Notes under the pieces: model-generated
The model's database searches: none
What the model was told of the DNA's origin: nothing
The model's input: only the letters and a program-made list of their open reading frames with translations
Shown here: in pieces, positions 13,101 through 25,267 of the stretch
Layout: the number at the start of each line of letters is the position of its first letter
How positions within the stretch are numbered: the first letter of the stretch is position 1
Program-made: the position numbers and the translations under genes
From: Apostichopus japonicus
Taxonomy: Eukaryota > Echinodermata > Holothuroidea > Aspidochirotida > Stichopodidae
Assembly: GCF_037975245.1 (NCBI RefSeq)
Contig: NC_092566.1
Coordinates: 9,714,001-9,778,000, forward strand
Reading direction: 5' to 3'
DNA length: 64,000 nucleotides

Positions 13101-16100
13101 CTGAGTATCAGCAAGGGCGAGTCAAGTATGATGGTTATACCGGAAATTCCCGATAGTAATTTGAAATTGCTTTAATTAAAGGTTCTTTTAGAGGCTAGTG
13201 ATGATGATCTTGCTGATTTTGCTCAGCTGTTTAGTTCTATCCTAATTTAGCAAGGTGACTTCATTGAAGGTTTGACAAATTCCGCTGTACAAAGAGAAAC
13301 ATTGCTTGTAAAGGTCTGGAGTCGAACTGCACGCAGCAAGGAAAAAAGTTCCCTAACTTCCCACATGCGTTAGCGTTTACTGTACATAAGTCACGAAGGT
13401 GTCTCAAAACACCAAATTTATGTTTCTTAGTTTCACCATGGGATGTTTGGCAATTTTCGGTAAGGCTTTGTAGATTCAAACTGCGATTGAAAAAGTGGAT
13501 ACAATTTTGATCGACGAACAAAGCAATTACGGTGCCTATCAGTGCAGCTGTATATACATAACACAGTACAGGAGGTAGGGGGGAGGGAGGGAGGGAGTTG
13601 GCTAGGCATTCAAGCTTCCAGTTGTGTTCTATACAAAAAAACAAGTCATCAACATCACTTACTGTTTTCCAAACACCATCTGAGCTATGAAATTGTAGAC
13701 GGCTAGAGAAATGATGTTCTTGGGGTCAAATTGTTCACTGCCTTTGTCGGTTAGCATGTTGCCCACTTTTTCGGTGACACCGAAAACGAGATTCTCAAAC
13801 TTTTCGTTATTTCCGGTAGCCAGGGTCCTGAAAAAAATCAAGAGGAAACGGAGGGTGAGGCTAGGTTTCACCTTTCTACAACCACTTACGATACTGACCA
13901 TGTGACTGCTAAGTTCCTGTGGAAAGTATATGTAAATTTTTACCCTAACAATACCTTTGATATTAAACAAGGAAGCTTGAAAGTACAGGACAGGCTATAG
14001 GGGGAAAAAACAAGATGAACTGGGGTTGGTGGGGGGGGGGGGAGGGGAATGCTACAAAATGCAAGGACCACAGTTGTATAGGCTGGTTCCTTACAGTATT
14101 TGCTTTCCACCACTGCATTGAAATAAATCAATGAGTACGTCTATTCGTCATGTTGGCCAAAGCATTCTATAAGGACCGATATTTACACCCATCATGTATA
14201 AACTAACGTGACAGCTACCTAGTCACATGGAAACAAATTCCCTCACCATGAGCAAGCAACCCCCCCCCCCTCCCCCTCACCCAACCCAACTTCCTCCTCT
14301 CCAAGAATACAAAAAAAGAATTGCTCCTTGTTCACAATATAAATAAGTTACTCCAGCCCCCACCCTCCCATCCTATCCCTCCAACACAAGAAATCGTAGA
14401 AACCGACAGATGAAACAATTTAAAGGCACTATTAATGCACACTCTGTAAATAAATACTGTACCACCTTTCAACGTGTATCTACAAATCATAAAAAATCTG
14501 TCACTGTTAACTTCACACTATTGAAGCTGATTTCTGTTTCTGCGAATAACACGAAAACGAACCTGAAAGCAGTGTGTGCCAACTTTCTGTGCAGTTTCCA
14601 AGTTGGAGTATACTGGCTGAAAGCAATGTCCTTCCCTCCCTCAGTGAATATATCACCTAGAAAAGATAAAATGTAGTCAAAGTGAAATCAGACCATTGGT
14701 CACATTACAGTTGTACTTACCAGCTATACACTCAAGTACCTAACTCAAATCTTAGACCCATCTTTCTCAACCAGGGGTCCATGAATTTTTATTTTTATTT
14801 TTAGGGGGTGAGTGTGGGGGAAGCTGAAGGGCCTGGTAACATTTTACCAACTATAAACCCTGTCAAGATAGTCATAACAAGTCCAAAAGTGCCATTTCTG
14901 GCAAAGAAAACAGACATTTCCCTACGATGCTACAACCCAGCCTCAGCAATTGTCTAGCTGAGATCATTGGTGGTACTCCTTATGTTTCGGAAGGAGGGGG
15001 GGGGGGGGGTCCCTGAACATTACTTCATTGTCACTAGTGGTACCCTTGGACAAGGTTCACTTCCCACAACATTCACCCCAAGTAACTTGTGGAAATGTTC
15101 TCTGTAAATGCAATAAAGTAATTTTACTGGCTGCCAAAAATGATACAGAACTGTTATATAGCATGGTAGCTTATTGACAGTACTAAGCTGGTTAATGATT
15201 CAAGTCCATGGACGTTACAAAGCCATATTCCACGCCCTACCACATTCATTAAAAATCGCTTGTCATTGTTCCATATAAAGAACTCTCAATTACCTTACAG
15301 AACAGCCTTCTGGATTTAATAATGTCCGATCAGGAAATATATATGGTTTCTAAGACTAATAATAACCTCAGACCTATAGATGGTACATGATTGTTTTAAC
15401 CATCTGTATCTATATCACAAATAGATACTTACCACTGAACGTGCGTGGTCTGCCTGCAAACTCCACTGGATATTTGATCAGGGCCTCTTTTATTGTCTCG
15501 CTACCATTCAGAATTACATTCCAGTGAGCCCCAATCTTCATCGAAAACACATTTCCATATTTCTCCGCTAGAGACATGAACAGATGGTGAGGTCCAATAC
15601 CAACAAAATCTGCAATGATGAAAGGAAATCAAACAGAAAATAATATATCCACACAAATCGTTGCCTACCGTGATGGCTCTATATTATGTTTACTTTTTCC
15701 TAGCTTGGCAGGTGTCCCTGGTCACATGATGAGAAATGATGAGGAATTAGCTCTTTGGTAAAGATTGAGCAAAGAGAATATTTGTTTATAAACCCACTAA
15801 CACTATATATACGAAAACAAGCCTTTATTCTCTGTCATAATCATAGTCATTATATATGTAAATGAATAATGGAATACTGACTGGGAAATTAGACACCAAA
15901 TAAATTTCTTAGGACTTTGTCTCTTATAGCTGTATCATAGCTTGAGGATCAAGGATCAAACAAGGATCAAACAAGCAAGGATCAAACAACCTGCAGCAAA
16001 TAAATGTCTGTATCATGGGTATTCAATTTTCTGTAAGGGCCAGGGGGGAAAACTGGTTGGAGCAAAAGGCCTGAGAGAACCAGAATCTTGGAAACTATAT

Positions 16101-16593
16101 ACTGTATATAGCTAGATTGACCAATGTGCAGGGTAGGCTGTTAGGATGTTCAAGCCTAAGGTACTTTTATGAGCCTGCAGTTTGCAAGAATGCTCGTCCA
16201 TATTTTAGTCGGGACTTCTTGAATCTTTCATGGGTTGGACTTGGCCAGGCTGGCCGTCTTCTGATAAGCCCTTGTTCGTAATTTATACACAATTATCGAG
16301 AACTATTTCCCACACCGACCGAGTTCATAATCCAAGAAATGAAGGTTTATCAGTGCTAGGAAATTGCTTGAATGGTCATTGTATACATACAGTGCATTTT
16401 TTACTGATAAGTCAGTATTGGAACATGGTTATCACACCTAATACTTACCCAACATGTTACCTATAATGGGCCATCCTTTTGGTCCAGGAGGAAAGTTTGG
16501 ATGGGGCTTCTTTTGAAGCCAGTACCAGAGGCCTGCCATTAAGGAGACAGTCATAACCACAAGCGTTGGGGTTACTGCTTTCTCTACCTCCAT
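7146..16593 (-). CDS. Cytochrome P450 (CYP2-clan-like), copy A
   Basis: Nine coding exons, in transcript order: 16449-16593, 15433-15609, 14563-14656, 13663-13827, 12701-12912, 11466-11591, 10055-10294, 9132-9230, 7146-7399. All junctions are GT-AG and phases close, giving 1512 nt (503 aa), a normal microsomal P450 length. Residues ~8-26 form a hydrophobic membrane anchor, followed by basic residues and the [11 protein letters not shown] hinge. The I-helix has AGTDTS (307-312), the K-helix E364-V-F-R367, then PENFRP, and the haem loop [11 protein letters not shown] with ligand Cys446. By family this is an ER-bound, NADPH-P450-reductase-dependent monooxygenase. Motifs and nine-exon layout suggest the CYP2 clan, though CYP17- or CYP1-like is possible. 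Substrate is unknown. Introns hold tandem and dispersed repeats described separately. I chose the ATG at 16593 because it precedes the anchor and is kept in copy B. Confidence 0.93.
7591..8740. repeat. 149-bp tandem repeat in P450 intron 8, copy A
   Basis: Eight units start with CTTCCC(A/C/G)GACTG at 7591, 7743, 7891, 8040, 8189, 8338, 8487 and 8636, with steps of 152, 148 and then 149 bp. Units are highly similar. Diverged unit-like sequence continues to about 8930. Copy B has only two clear units at the matching place. No conserved reading frame. Confidence 0.9.
10340..10735 (+). repeat. Dispersed repeat with C/T tract and GAAGAAG...CGAAACGTC end
   Basis: About 300 bp of pyrimidine-rich sequence ends in TTTGAAGAAGAATCTGG, a short hairpin-like segment and GGATCGAAACGTC. 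A second example with the same plan lies at 12220-12580 in the next intron. The copy B equivalent is about 51920-52330. The closing motif resembles ends seen in many metazoan mobile repeats; family not assigned. It lies in P450 intron 6. Confidence 0.5.
11226..11277 (-). repeat. Short minisatellite with four G-runs, copy A
   Basis: Four tandem 13-bp units of CCCCCTAAAACAA on the plus strand put four runs of five or more G, separated by TTGTTTTA, on the minus strand. That is the sense strand of P450 intron 6. Such spacing is compatible with a G-quadruplex. The array is kept at 52809-52863 in copy B. Confidence 0.7.
12220..12580 (+). repeat. Second pyrimidine-rich GAAGAAG repeat, present mainly in copy A
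   Basis: A C/T-rich segment ends in CACTGAAGAAGATCC, then a GATCC...GGATC stem and CACAACGTGTG. Copy B (54790-54890) joins directly across about 280 bp of this sequence (A 12300-12580), so it was gained in A or deleted in B. Lies in P450 intron 5. Confidence 0.5.
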
Positions 16594-17260
16594 GTTGTTA
16601 GTTTTACTGTAAATATTACGAGAAGTGATAAAGTATATCAATCGGATTTTCTCTCATGCCTAATTTCAAATACCCACCAATATTCCTATCAAAGGGCCAA
16701 CTTTAACATATATATATTGCAATCCCTCAGTTTAAATAGTACTTGAACAGTTTCCAGTGGGAGACTAATCTTTTGGGGGCAATTTATTGATGCCCTTAAA
16801 GTTTAATTCATCAATTTGAAAAACAATTGGAAACACTAAAAGCACAATACTGGTACTAGATAATGCCTAACAACATTAGGGCAAGGGCAGCATGGCAGTG
16901 GACGTATAAGTTTGTTCATAGAACTTTTGTAATTGTCATCAATTTACTAACATTACACTCGTTAACAGCTGACTGTACCATCTAAGATATACTTCATGGC
17001 ACAGACCTGGGCCTCGCTATGACCATCAAATTTCAAGATATTTATATGTTTTAAATGGTCTCTCTTATATGGGATACAGTTTTAAGTAAAATAGGTTGGT
17101 GATAATTCTTGTCTAAAGGCTTCAGTCATATATCGCATCCGAAAGGATAGTCATACGTAGCCAGTCTAGGGCCTAGGCTAACTATATCCAGGGTCCAGTG
17201 AATACCGGCCAATACAGCAGCCGAGCAGACGACTACTTTCCTATGCAATGGCTTCTACTA
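16594..17260. other. P450 copy A upstream region
   Basis: This is 5' flank conserved with copy B (58869-59345 and 61597-61770) and no coding frame. Near 17060-17090 copy B carries about 2.25 kb that is absent here. Confidence 0.5.
16708..16717 (-). promoter_or_regulatory. Candidate TATA element of P450 copy A
   Basis: An alternating ATATATATAT stretch lies 115-124 bp upstream of the P450 start codon and is kept at the same distance in copy B (58984-58993). The position fits a TATA box with a ~90-nt leader, but simple AT runs are common here, so this is an inference. Confidence 0.25.
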
Positions 17261-17920
17261 GGGACAAACTTAAAACGAATGACAGCGATTGACCGACAAC
17301 AGAGGACAAATTGAATGACAACAGAGGACGGTGGTGAGTGGAGATAGAATGATTAACGGAGTGGAGTAAATGCGGTTATTGGTTTTCTGCACAAAAAGGA
17401 TTTGTGGAAAATGGCATGTTACGTGGTTGCAGGGTTTTGGTGTAGTTTACGGATAGAAACCACAGGGCCGCCCCATAACTGGCGCAATTTTTTTTCTTTT
17501 TCAGTCCTTTTTGCACCCCTCCCCCCTAAAATTTTTTCCCTTTTTTTTTTCATAGAAATGTCCAATATAAGGACTCTACCTGTAATTTTTAGCCGTTTCA
17601 AGACGACAGTATTGTTAGAAAAACTTTTCTCGGAAAAATGACGTTAAATTTACTTTTTAAAATCAGACTTACAATTTCGCTTAATAGGTGCGTTTGTATC
17701 TTGTCCGAACTTTACTTGATGTGTAAGCCACCCACTTCGCGTCCACTCGGTTTGCGTGGTTTTAATATACCCACGAAGTCTGAACTGTGATATCCGGTTG
17801 AAGCATATGTCTGTGCTGTCATTCATTGTCATTCTGTTTAGTCAACGCAAATTTTTAGTGTGTACAGCATATTGTCATTCGTTATGTTTAACGCAATTGT
17901 CATTCGTTTTAGTAACACCC
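17261..17920. mobile_element. 660-bp non-autonomous TIR element, 8-bp target duplication
   Basis: The element is flanked by perfect copies of TTCTACTA (17253-17260 and 17921-17928). Copy B has one related site (TTCTACTT near 61768) and no insert, which gives a paralogous empty site. The ends start GGG and share AAAACGAATGACA in inverted orientation. CATTCGTT/AACGAATG words recur inside. An 8-bp duplication suggests hAT or a related superfamily, but the usual hAT terminal bases and target pattern are not a clean match. No transposase frame; a short non-autonomous element. Confidence 0.75.
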
Positions 17921-17928
17921 TTCTACTA

Positions 17929-18917
17929 TTGTTTCCTAAGAATTACCTGTGAAATTGCAGTTCACTGCCACATTTTTGATGATTTAGGAACCCAAATGCG
18001 GCACACAATATCACCATTTGAGTGATTTATGTCAACTTTATCACTTTAGTTATATATGTCAAATACGTGGTGTTTGTATTAGGGACCGGTATTTTCTTGC
18101 CGAACAAGCAAAGCATCGCTCATTGGATGAGTAGCTTCATTATATGTCGCATCACGTCATGCTTCCTAAATTCAATTTCAATGGCTAGGCCTAGTCAAAT
18201 CCTAGTTAAAACAACATTTCTTTCAGAAAAAAAAATTATCTGACCTAGCCTTAGTACATTCGTTCAAATGAACTTGGATACACAATCCAAAGAAATGACG
18301 TTTACAGGCCTTCATGACTAAATAATTTCTAGCAGCTTGCTAACTATGCCTAGTGTTTCACCATCGTGTTGTAATCAAATAAATAACTAAGTAGTACCAG
18401 TACTAGTAGCATATATAGGGCCTTACCTAACCTAGCTTAGGCATAGGACTCCCTTAGCTTTCATCAGTTTTTCGAATGAGATTGGACACAAAACCAAAAG
18501 AAACCACGTATATGTCCTAGACATTCACGCCTTGGCCTACATGATTTTCTTGCCGAAATATCTACGAGAAGGACCTAAACTTTTACCTCAAATTCTTCTG
18601 GTTTCAGGAAGGTGAGCTCTTTGATTCTGACGCTGAATCCGTCACTAGTTCATATGGAACTTGGTCCCATTGACTTACACCAAATATATCCGAAGGTGAA
18701 ATATCTTTGTTTACACACTAAATCACAAGAGTAATGTGGCCTCAAAGTCTAGATAGAAGTTCTCACTACCTAGTACCTAACGCTAACCATCACTAGATAG
18801 CTGACAAGTTGGCCTTTCATGGCACCATCAATTTTCCGTATTATGACTGTGCAGATTTTTAAGTCACTTGTAAACAAACCTCCTCACTAAGTAGTACAGT
18901 AAACAATTTTCGTACGC
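17929..18917. other. Duplicated upstream DNA without genes
   Basis: Matches 61780-62830 of copy B. Contains many TAGGCCTA/CTAGGC palindromic words but no supported coding sequence. Confidence 0.5.
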
Positions 18918-19109
18918 TGCTCCTGGGAGGCCTAAAGGGGGTCTAAAATTGCCTTAATTGACCAAATTTTGCACCACATGTACTTCCATTCATGCTTTTC
19001 AACATGCCACAATAAAAACTGATGCTGATTGATAACAGGTCAAAAAAGATGTTCTCCTGCTTCTTTTTGGCACTTCTCCTGATATAGAATAGCAATCGGT
19101 CGGATGGAT
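18918..19109 (+). repeat. Dispersed repeat R3, left half split by the transposon
   Basis: The sequence from CCTGGGAGGCCTAAAGG to the ATAGTA target site is repeated at 37905-38010, 42790-42960 (inverted) and 63043-63245. Its right half continues at 37797-37905 beyond the transposon. The transposon therefore inserted inside an older repeat. Confidence 0.7.
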
Positions 19110-19115
19110 ATAGTA
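19110..19115. repeat. Target site duplication, left (ATAGTA)
   Basis: This 6-bp direct repeat is identical to 37791-37796 and abuts both ends of the transposon exactly. Confidence 0.9.
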
Positions 19116-19160
19116 TATGGTTGGCCGTTTGGGTCATAACGTCTGAATGAAACGCGTAAC
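19116..19160 (+). repeat. Left terminal inverted repeat
   Basis: These 45 bp match the reverse complement of 37746-37790 at 42 positions; mismatches are at TIR positions 14, 35 and 45. A 21-bp core starting ACGTCTGAA recurs 42 bp further in (19139 and 19181), so the left end has a duplicated subterminal module that the right end lacks. Confidence 0.92.
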
Positions 19161-19296
19161 GTATTTTTTTACGCGTAAAGACGTCTGAACGAAACGCGTA
19201 AGGTAATTGTTTACGCGTAAAGAATTTGGCCAATCAAATCGCACCATTCCCTGAACGTGGGAAGATATTTATATTACACGTAACAATTATGATTCA
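19161..19296 (+). promoter_or_regulatory. Putative transposase promoter in the left end
   Basis: The 181 bp between the transposon tip and the transposase ATG contain two perfect 12-bp palindromes TTTACGCGTAAA (19168-19179 and 19210-19221) and a CCAAT box (19230-19234). The right end has the same order: a one-mismatch palindrome (37726-37737) and an inverted CCAAT (ATTGG, 37714-37718). The TIR regions thus look like both transposase binding sites and promoters. That role is inferred. Confidence 0.5.
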
Positions 19297-22200
19297 ATGT
19301 GTATGATGGCAAATTCACGACGAATCAATACAATTCACGAACGCCTTAATCAGACAAGACAAGAACCTGTTTTTATGAGGCGTATGTTACGTGTTGTGGA
19401 TGATTGTGTGCGACTATCCTCATCAGATAATGTCCCGAACGAGACACTAGATTACTGCATTTTAAGGTATGATACTAGGAAAAACTACGAATAACGTAAG
19501 TTTAAGCCTAGCCTAGTGTTAGGCTAGGAACCACAATGTATAGCCTAGGCCTAATCCTAGGCTAGGACTTAACACATTAGGCATAACTTTTTAGCCTACT
19601 GTAGGCTAGCATAATAGTTGACTGATATGTATATTACGCACTTAACAAATGATTCATACTAAAGTTAGGCCCTGGACATTAGGCATACAGCCCTAGGCTA
19701 TCATATTCATAGGCACAAAGTAGAACTAGCCAACAGTTACCTTAGGCCTAGACTGAAATAGCCAGTACGATGCTGCATTAATTGGTGTTAAAACTGTTAT
19801 ATTGATGTTGGGTTATAAAATTAACGTAATTATCAATGACATTTTCATATATCTTTATAAAAATTTCCTGGATCCACCCTTGTATGTACCAGTCATGATC
19901 CTTGAATCATGATCAGTGCATTAGCCACACGGCCTCCACAGTCCACACTATCACACATACATAATCACCCTATTCCATAGATGCATGTTTCTTGCCAAGT
20001 TGCCAATATAATATTGATGTTGTTATGCACTGTTTATAGGGAAACAATTTTAATCTTTCTTATACATGTGATACAGTAGAATATTATTGTTAAGTGACAT
20101 CAGTATCCCCTCTACATTTGAATTAATTTATTGATCATGTTTTTCATGTTGTCTTTTAAAGACTTGAAGCATTGGAGAGAAGTGTCCAGCGTGCACGTGG
20201 AACTGTTGTAGATGATAGAACGTATGATGACCTCAATGAATTACTCAAAGGACTCATTGAAGAATTTCACAAAGGGAAGCATGATAATATTGGTAAGTAC
20301 ATTTTCCACTACATTACATGCCCACTTCAGAATAAATTTTTTTTTTTTTTTAAATGAGCTATTTAGCATCAAAATAATTCTTCCCCTGTTCTGTGAAAAA
20401 AATAAAAAGGGAATATACACATACCAATGTATTAAATACAACAAAACAAAGATTATTTGGTTGCTAAATTCTAAGAATTTTGCTGTTGTAACTGTACACA
20501 TTTCTGAAAAGTATATATCTGGTCACTATAGATGACCTACATACATGTAAGAATGAGGCATGCAGGTGTGATGTGTGCGTCAACATTCCCAACCTGACTT
20601 AGCCGGAATAAAAGGTTTTTGTGTTTGACCCTTGTTATTCTCAAATATCTTGAAAAAAAAGCAAAATAGCAAGGGTACACCTTAGTCACTTTAAGACATC
20701 TCAATAACAAGTGTTTCCTTAATTTTAACTTGACCCATGTTGATCTCAAATGACATTTGACCTCTAAAGAAAGGATTTACCTACTACGAATAACCATCTA
20801 TTACCCCCAATTTTATGCAAATTGTCACACACATATGTATGCACGGAGCACACACAAAAATCAGCTACATTTCTACGTTCACCCTTTTTTAATATATTGC
20901 TTTTTGTCTTTCAGTTCACACAGGTTATCAAGCTGAAAGGACATTACAAACAAGAGGGGCTCCAAAATACAACATCAGCAGAGATCAACTTTCATTTCTT
21001 CTCCATTGTGGCTTTGGCACATCAAGGATATCAGAACTGCTGGGAATTTCAGTGAGCACAGTAAAAAGAAGAATAAGGTACCATGTTGTGTTTTTTCACA
21101 AGTTTATAATTTAAATTTTTTTTTGATGATTAAGGAAAAAGGTCCTGTCCAGAATAAGGCTTTATATATCTTGCTTGGTGGGCAAATTATAGCATATGTG
21201 TGTGCCTGTCTGTGTGTGTTTCATTGGCTAAATTACATAATTTATGAATCTGAAGCAATGAAGCTTTTTAGCATGTTATGATCAGAACTATGTGACTGCT
21301 GATGGCAAAACCTTCTAGCAAAGCTAGTAGTTCTCGAAACTGACCACTCTTTGTCCATAAAATATGCCAATTAATTCGGCTAATTTTGCATAATTTGTGA
21401 AGGTTAAATGGTACCTATACAACTACACTAAATCAGCTATATGCTTAGTTTCTTACCATGTTGCACCTTTTCCCCTAATTCCATGGGATGGGGTTAAGGC
21501 AAACGTTGATTGGCTAAGTTTCATTACTGATGATGTAAATGAACTTGACATCTTGACTAGACAAAATTTCGCCCATAATGGTGCAATATTTCAGTTTAAC
21601 AGAGAGTTAAAAAGATGATACTTGCATTGGTGATGACCTTTTAGTACAATAGCATTGATGTTTATATTTTATTTTATTCTCAGAACATTTGAATTACAAT
21701 CTCAAGCTGAATATAGTGCCATCGGTGATGATGAACTTGACAACTTTGTACGGCAGGAGATAAGTAGCAACCATAGGATAGGTCCAAATGCTGTGAGAGC
21801 CAGACTCTTCTCACACCAACATAGAATTCAGAGATGGAGAGTTCGTGAAAGCATGTTACGAGTTGACCCTGGTGGAGCAGCATTAAGAACAGCTCCATCA
21901 ATGCAGCGCCGAACATATAGTGTTGCTGGGCCCAATTCCCTTTGGCATATTGATGGAAACCATAAACTGGTTAGGTGAGTTCAAAGATAAGGTATCATGT
22001 TTCGATAATTATTAGTGTTTGCACCGGGTAGCAAAATTGGAATAATCCAAGAAACTGATAATGAAACTGTTCGAACATCTTCACATCATGTGACAGCTTG
22101 TACACTAGCTCATTAATATACAAGTTATGAACACAAGAAAGCAAAGTGCAAATATTCATGAGGCATACAAAATTGATCTAATATATCATTTTGATATACC

Positions 22201-23249
22201 ATCTTTGACAGATTGTCATAACATGCACACACTACTATATAAATGAATCTGCCTTTGACATTGTAACCGAAAAGATAAATACATATGTCATTGCCGATGA
22301 TATGTGGTATGTGTAGCCAAATCCATTTTAGTATGCTACATGTCGCTAACATGGCCACAGATATTGACTTTACATATGTGATTTACCCCAAACTCCCATG
22401 TCCTTTCTTATACTCCTGCTACTAATGACCAGCACATACACAAGCATGACTTCCAGTGTTCCTGTCTTGACATATATGACATATTTTTGCATGTTTATTT
22501 TCAGGTGGAAGATGGTTATCCATGGAGGAATAGATGGATTTAGCAGGCTAATTGTTTTCCTGCATGCATCTAACAACAACAGAAAAGAGACGGTGTTTGA
22601 ACATTTTGTCACTGCTACAACTCTCTGTGGTATTCCTTCTCGAATTCGAGTTGATCATGGAGGGGAAAATAATGATATCTGTGATGCTATGGAGCTACTC
22701 AGAGGACCCAACAGAGGTTCTGCAATACGTGGTCGTAGTGTCCACAACCAACGAATCGAGCGGAACTGGGTAGATCTTTGGAATGGAGCTACACATTTTT
22801 TCTATGATTTATTTCACTTCATGGAACAGAGTCACCACCTAGATGTAGATAACCATACACACATGTGGGCATTACATTACATTTTTTTGCCTCGTCTAAA
22901 TGCAGAGCTCAAAGCATTTGTAGATCAGTGGAACAACCATGGTCTACGTACAGAAGGTCATCAAACACCAATGCAGCTTTTTGTTGGCCATGCTTTGGAA
23001 CTTAGTAATGCAAGATTAACTGCAATGGAGGATATATTTAGATCCACAGATACTCAAGCTGTGTTGTTTGATGGTGAAGAGTGGGATGATCAAGGAATTG
23101 TGGCTGTTGATGAGCTTTGGTGTCCACTGGAAGAGGAAGCCGTGCAGAGATTGAGAGAATCAATCAATCCACTTTCTGAAAATGACCAACTTGGAATTAC
23201 TTCATACTTGAATGTGCTAACATTTATTCACGAACACATGCAAAGATAA
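19297..23249 (+). CDS. Integrase-like DDE transposase, 499 aa
   Basis: Five exons, 19297-19466, 20162-20292, 20915-21077, 21684-21974 and 22505-23249, join in phase to 1500 nt. Residues ~125-154 form a helix-turn-helix-like segment ending in ISVSTVKRRIR, probably for DNA binding. A conserved region follows (YSVAGPNSLWHIDGNHKL), then an RNase H-fold integrase core with D245 in WHIDG, D302 in RVDHGGEN and E337 in NQRIERNW. D302 and E337 are 34 residues apart, as in DD34-35E enzymes. The core resembles the integrase-core proteins widespread in fish and invertebrate genomes and is distantly like IS3/retroviral integrases. Expected role: nuclear cleavage and strand transfer of the element. No stops or frameshifts; catalytic residues intact. 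ATG at 19297 is used; another in-frame ATG follows two codons later. Confidence 0.9.
19500..19760. repeat. Left subterminal cluster of TAGGCCTA-type palindromes
   Basis: Transposase intron 1 is packed with overlapping CTAGGC/GCCTAG words in both orientations. A matching cluster lies near the right end at 36650-37450. The same words also occur outside the transposon (18420-18450, 60290-60400, 62030-62300), so they are not exclusive to it. Confidence 0.5.
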
Positions 23250-25267
23250 AAATGAATTCCTAAACAAAACACAAATGTGTGTCAAGATTCCTTGTCCTAA
23301 AGTATACAAGAAATCAATGTGGGTGACACAGACCAATAACCCCCCCCCCACCAATTGGCCACCATTGACCCCCCCCCCCCCCATATGACCACATCAGACA
23401 CTATTAAGCCCCAGTATGCATGTGTCCAGGTTATTAATCCCACCAAAATATTTAATACTTTATTGATCCCTTTCTGACCCCAGAAACCTTATGACATTAT
23501 TTATGTCATGAGGTATGTAATCCACCCCCCCCCCCAAAAAAAAAAAAAATTGACCAAAACAAGTTACCAAAAAAAATTGAACACAAAAATTGATTTTGTT
23601 CGGTTTTTAACAAATATTTGTGTATGTTCAGTGGAAATTTGACTGTCTCTTTTTACAATGACTTTTTCTTGGGAGATGCTACTCTTATCTGTAATTGTTT
23701 TGCTTTCTAAAACCACAAAATTGCCTAGCCAGCCCATTTAAGGATTAGTCTAGTGACAAATTAAACTGGACTGAAAAAAAGTAACCTATGCAATTAAGTT
23801 GGAATATGCAATGTATTTGTTGCGATGATTTGGCATGTTTGTATGTTGTGATCGAGTTGGCATGTGTGTATATGTATGTTGAATAAATAGCTGACTCAGA
23901 CAATTAAAGGGATAGTCTATAGTGAAAATAGGTAATGAACTAAATCTGGTATTACATGTACCTATAGAGTATAGGGAAATCTTATGTGAGTGGGGTATGA
24001 TTAATGTGTTGATAGTAAGGTGTGAAGCTGGTAAAATGTGATGGGTGGGGGGTGGGGGGGGGACAGGTGGGTAGGGTGATGTCGGGGTTGTATGATGGTA
24101 GGTAAGGCTGCAGGTGGTATGATGGTAAGGGTTGCCTCTGAGTTGGGGATATGGGTTGTGCTGTATACTGATCCCCAGGTGGTTGTCTCGAGAGGGGGGG
24201 TGGGGTGGTGAAATGCCTTTAGTCAACTATATCACTTTCTTCAACTTTAATATGTTCATCAATTGAGGCATTAATTTTTGGTTTTGTTCATGATGGCCAG
24301 GTAACCTACAGGTTAGCATGTTTGCAAGTGTATGTGTACTTTTAAAATATCTGTAAATATATTGAACAACTGGTAGATATGCTCCATGATTATTACATGG
24401 ACCTCATTGTTTTTGTTGTCCATTACATGAATATGTGGATGGGGCTTGTAATCAAATTCTTAAAATGTCAATATTTTTTCAAATATATGTCTGATCACCT
24501 TCATACTTGGTGGGTTGGTAGTGCCACATGATAATGAAATTTCATTTATATTCATGAGTGCAACTATGTCTGATCAGCTTCAGTTTGGGTTCAGTTGTCT
24601 GGCAATAAGTACAATAAAGATATTACAACAAAAAATCTGACTTAAATTATTTCACAAAACTCTCATCGGAACCACCAAACCTTTGGGTTTTCTAGAGAAG
24701 ACATAATAACTACTGTCCAGTAAATTCAAAGATCAGACCTTGTGGATTTTTTTAAATGAATATATACAGTCCTGCATGTATCAAGTATTAAATTAATAAC
24801 TTGTAATGTTTAACTGATCTTTTATTTTAGACCACTATAAATTGCAGTTTTCATCTAAGTAATGCACTCAATACCACAAACAATATTAATAGTTGGTTAA
24901 TAGGCTGTTTGATCGTAATGACTCACATTTGTAATGAAGTAGGTTTAGCCCAACACCTTAAGATTGTTTTGATGCATGTTGTTATTTTATAGTCTGTTCA
25001 GGATTTTTAAACTTATTTTCATTATGACTTATTTGGTAGATGAAAAGATAATATAATTCTTGAACAAAATTCTTGCATTTATATGCATCAACATGTCACA
25101 TCCTATTATATGGGGCTTTGACCACTCTCATTTCATGTAAAAGGTTGGCAAGGTTTAATATATTGAAATCATATAGAAAGAATTCAAGATGCAAAGTTTC
25201 TGGTGTAGTGGAAATATATGATGGACTGGTAATTAACAATGATGAAGAGACACATTTCAAGGTTTTT
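23250..25267. other. Transposon interior between the convergent genes, 3' of transposase
   Basis: No supported gene. Holds poly-C runs (23340-23390, 23525-23535), an AATAAA at about 23881 that could serve the transposase transcript, and a G-rich stretch at 24040-24200. The antisense 146-aa frame over that stretch is His/Pro/Thr low-complexity and rejected. Confidence 0.45.

Larger units (their letters stand above)
2331..19109. repeat. Segmental duplication, copy A
   Basis: This segment is colinear with 44735-63250, with many near-identical stretches in both exons and introns. The offset between copies is 42,404 bp at the left edge, 41,861 bp at the P450 stop codons and 42,275 bp at the P450 start codons, so each copy has gained or lost small blocks. 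Homology resumes on the far side of the transposon at 37797. Without the transposon the two copies would start about 23.7 kb apart. The unit contains the ~300-bp satellite, the dead LINE, the P450 gene and its 5' flank. Confidence 0.85.

Noticed and set aside
13261-13644. 127-codon minus-strand frame in P450 intron 4, nearly kept in copy B
   Set aside because: The similarity is explained by recent duplication; it lies wholly between exons that join in phase without it and has no recognised domain.
23786-24226. 146-aa minus-strand frame, His/Pro/Thr-rich
   Set aside because: Translation of G-rich low-complexity DNA between the two transposon genes, without splice support.
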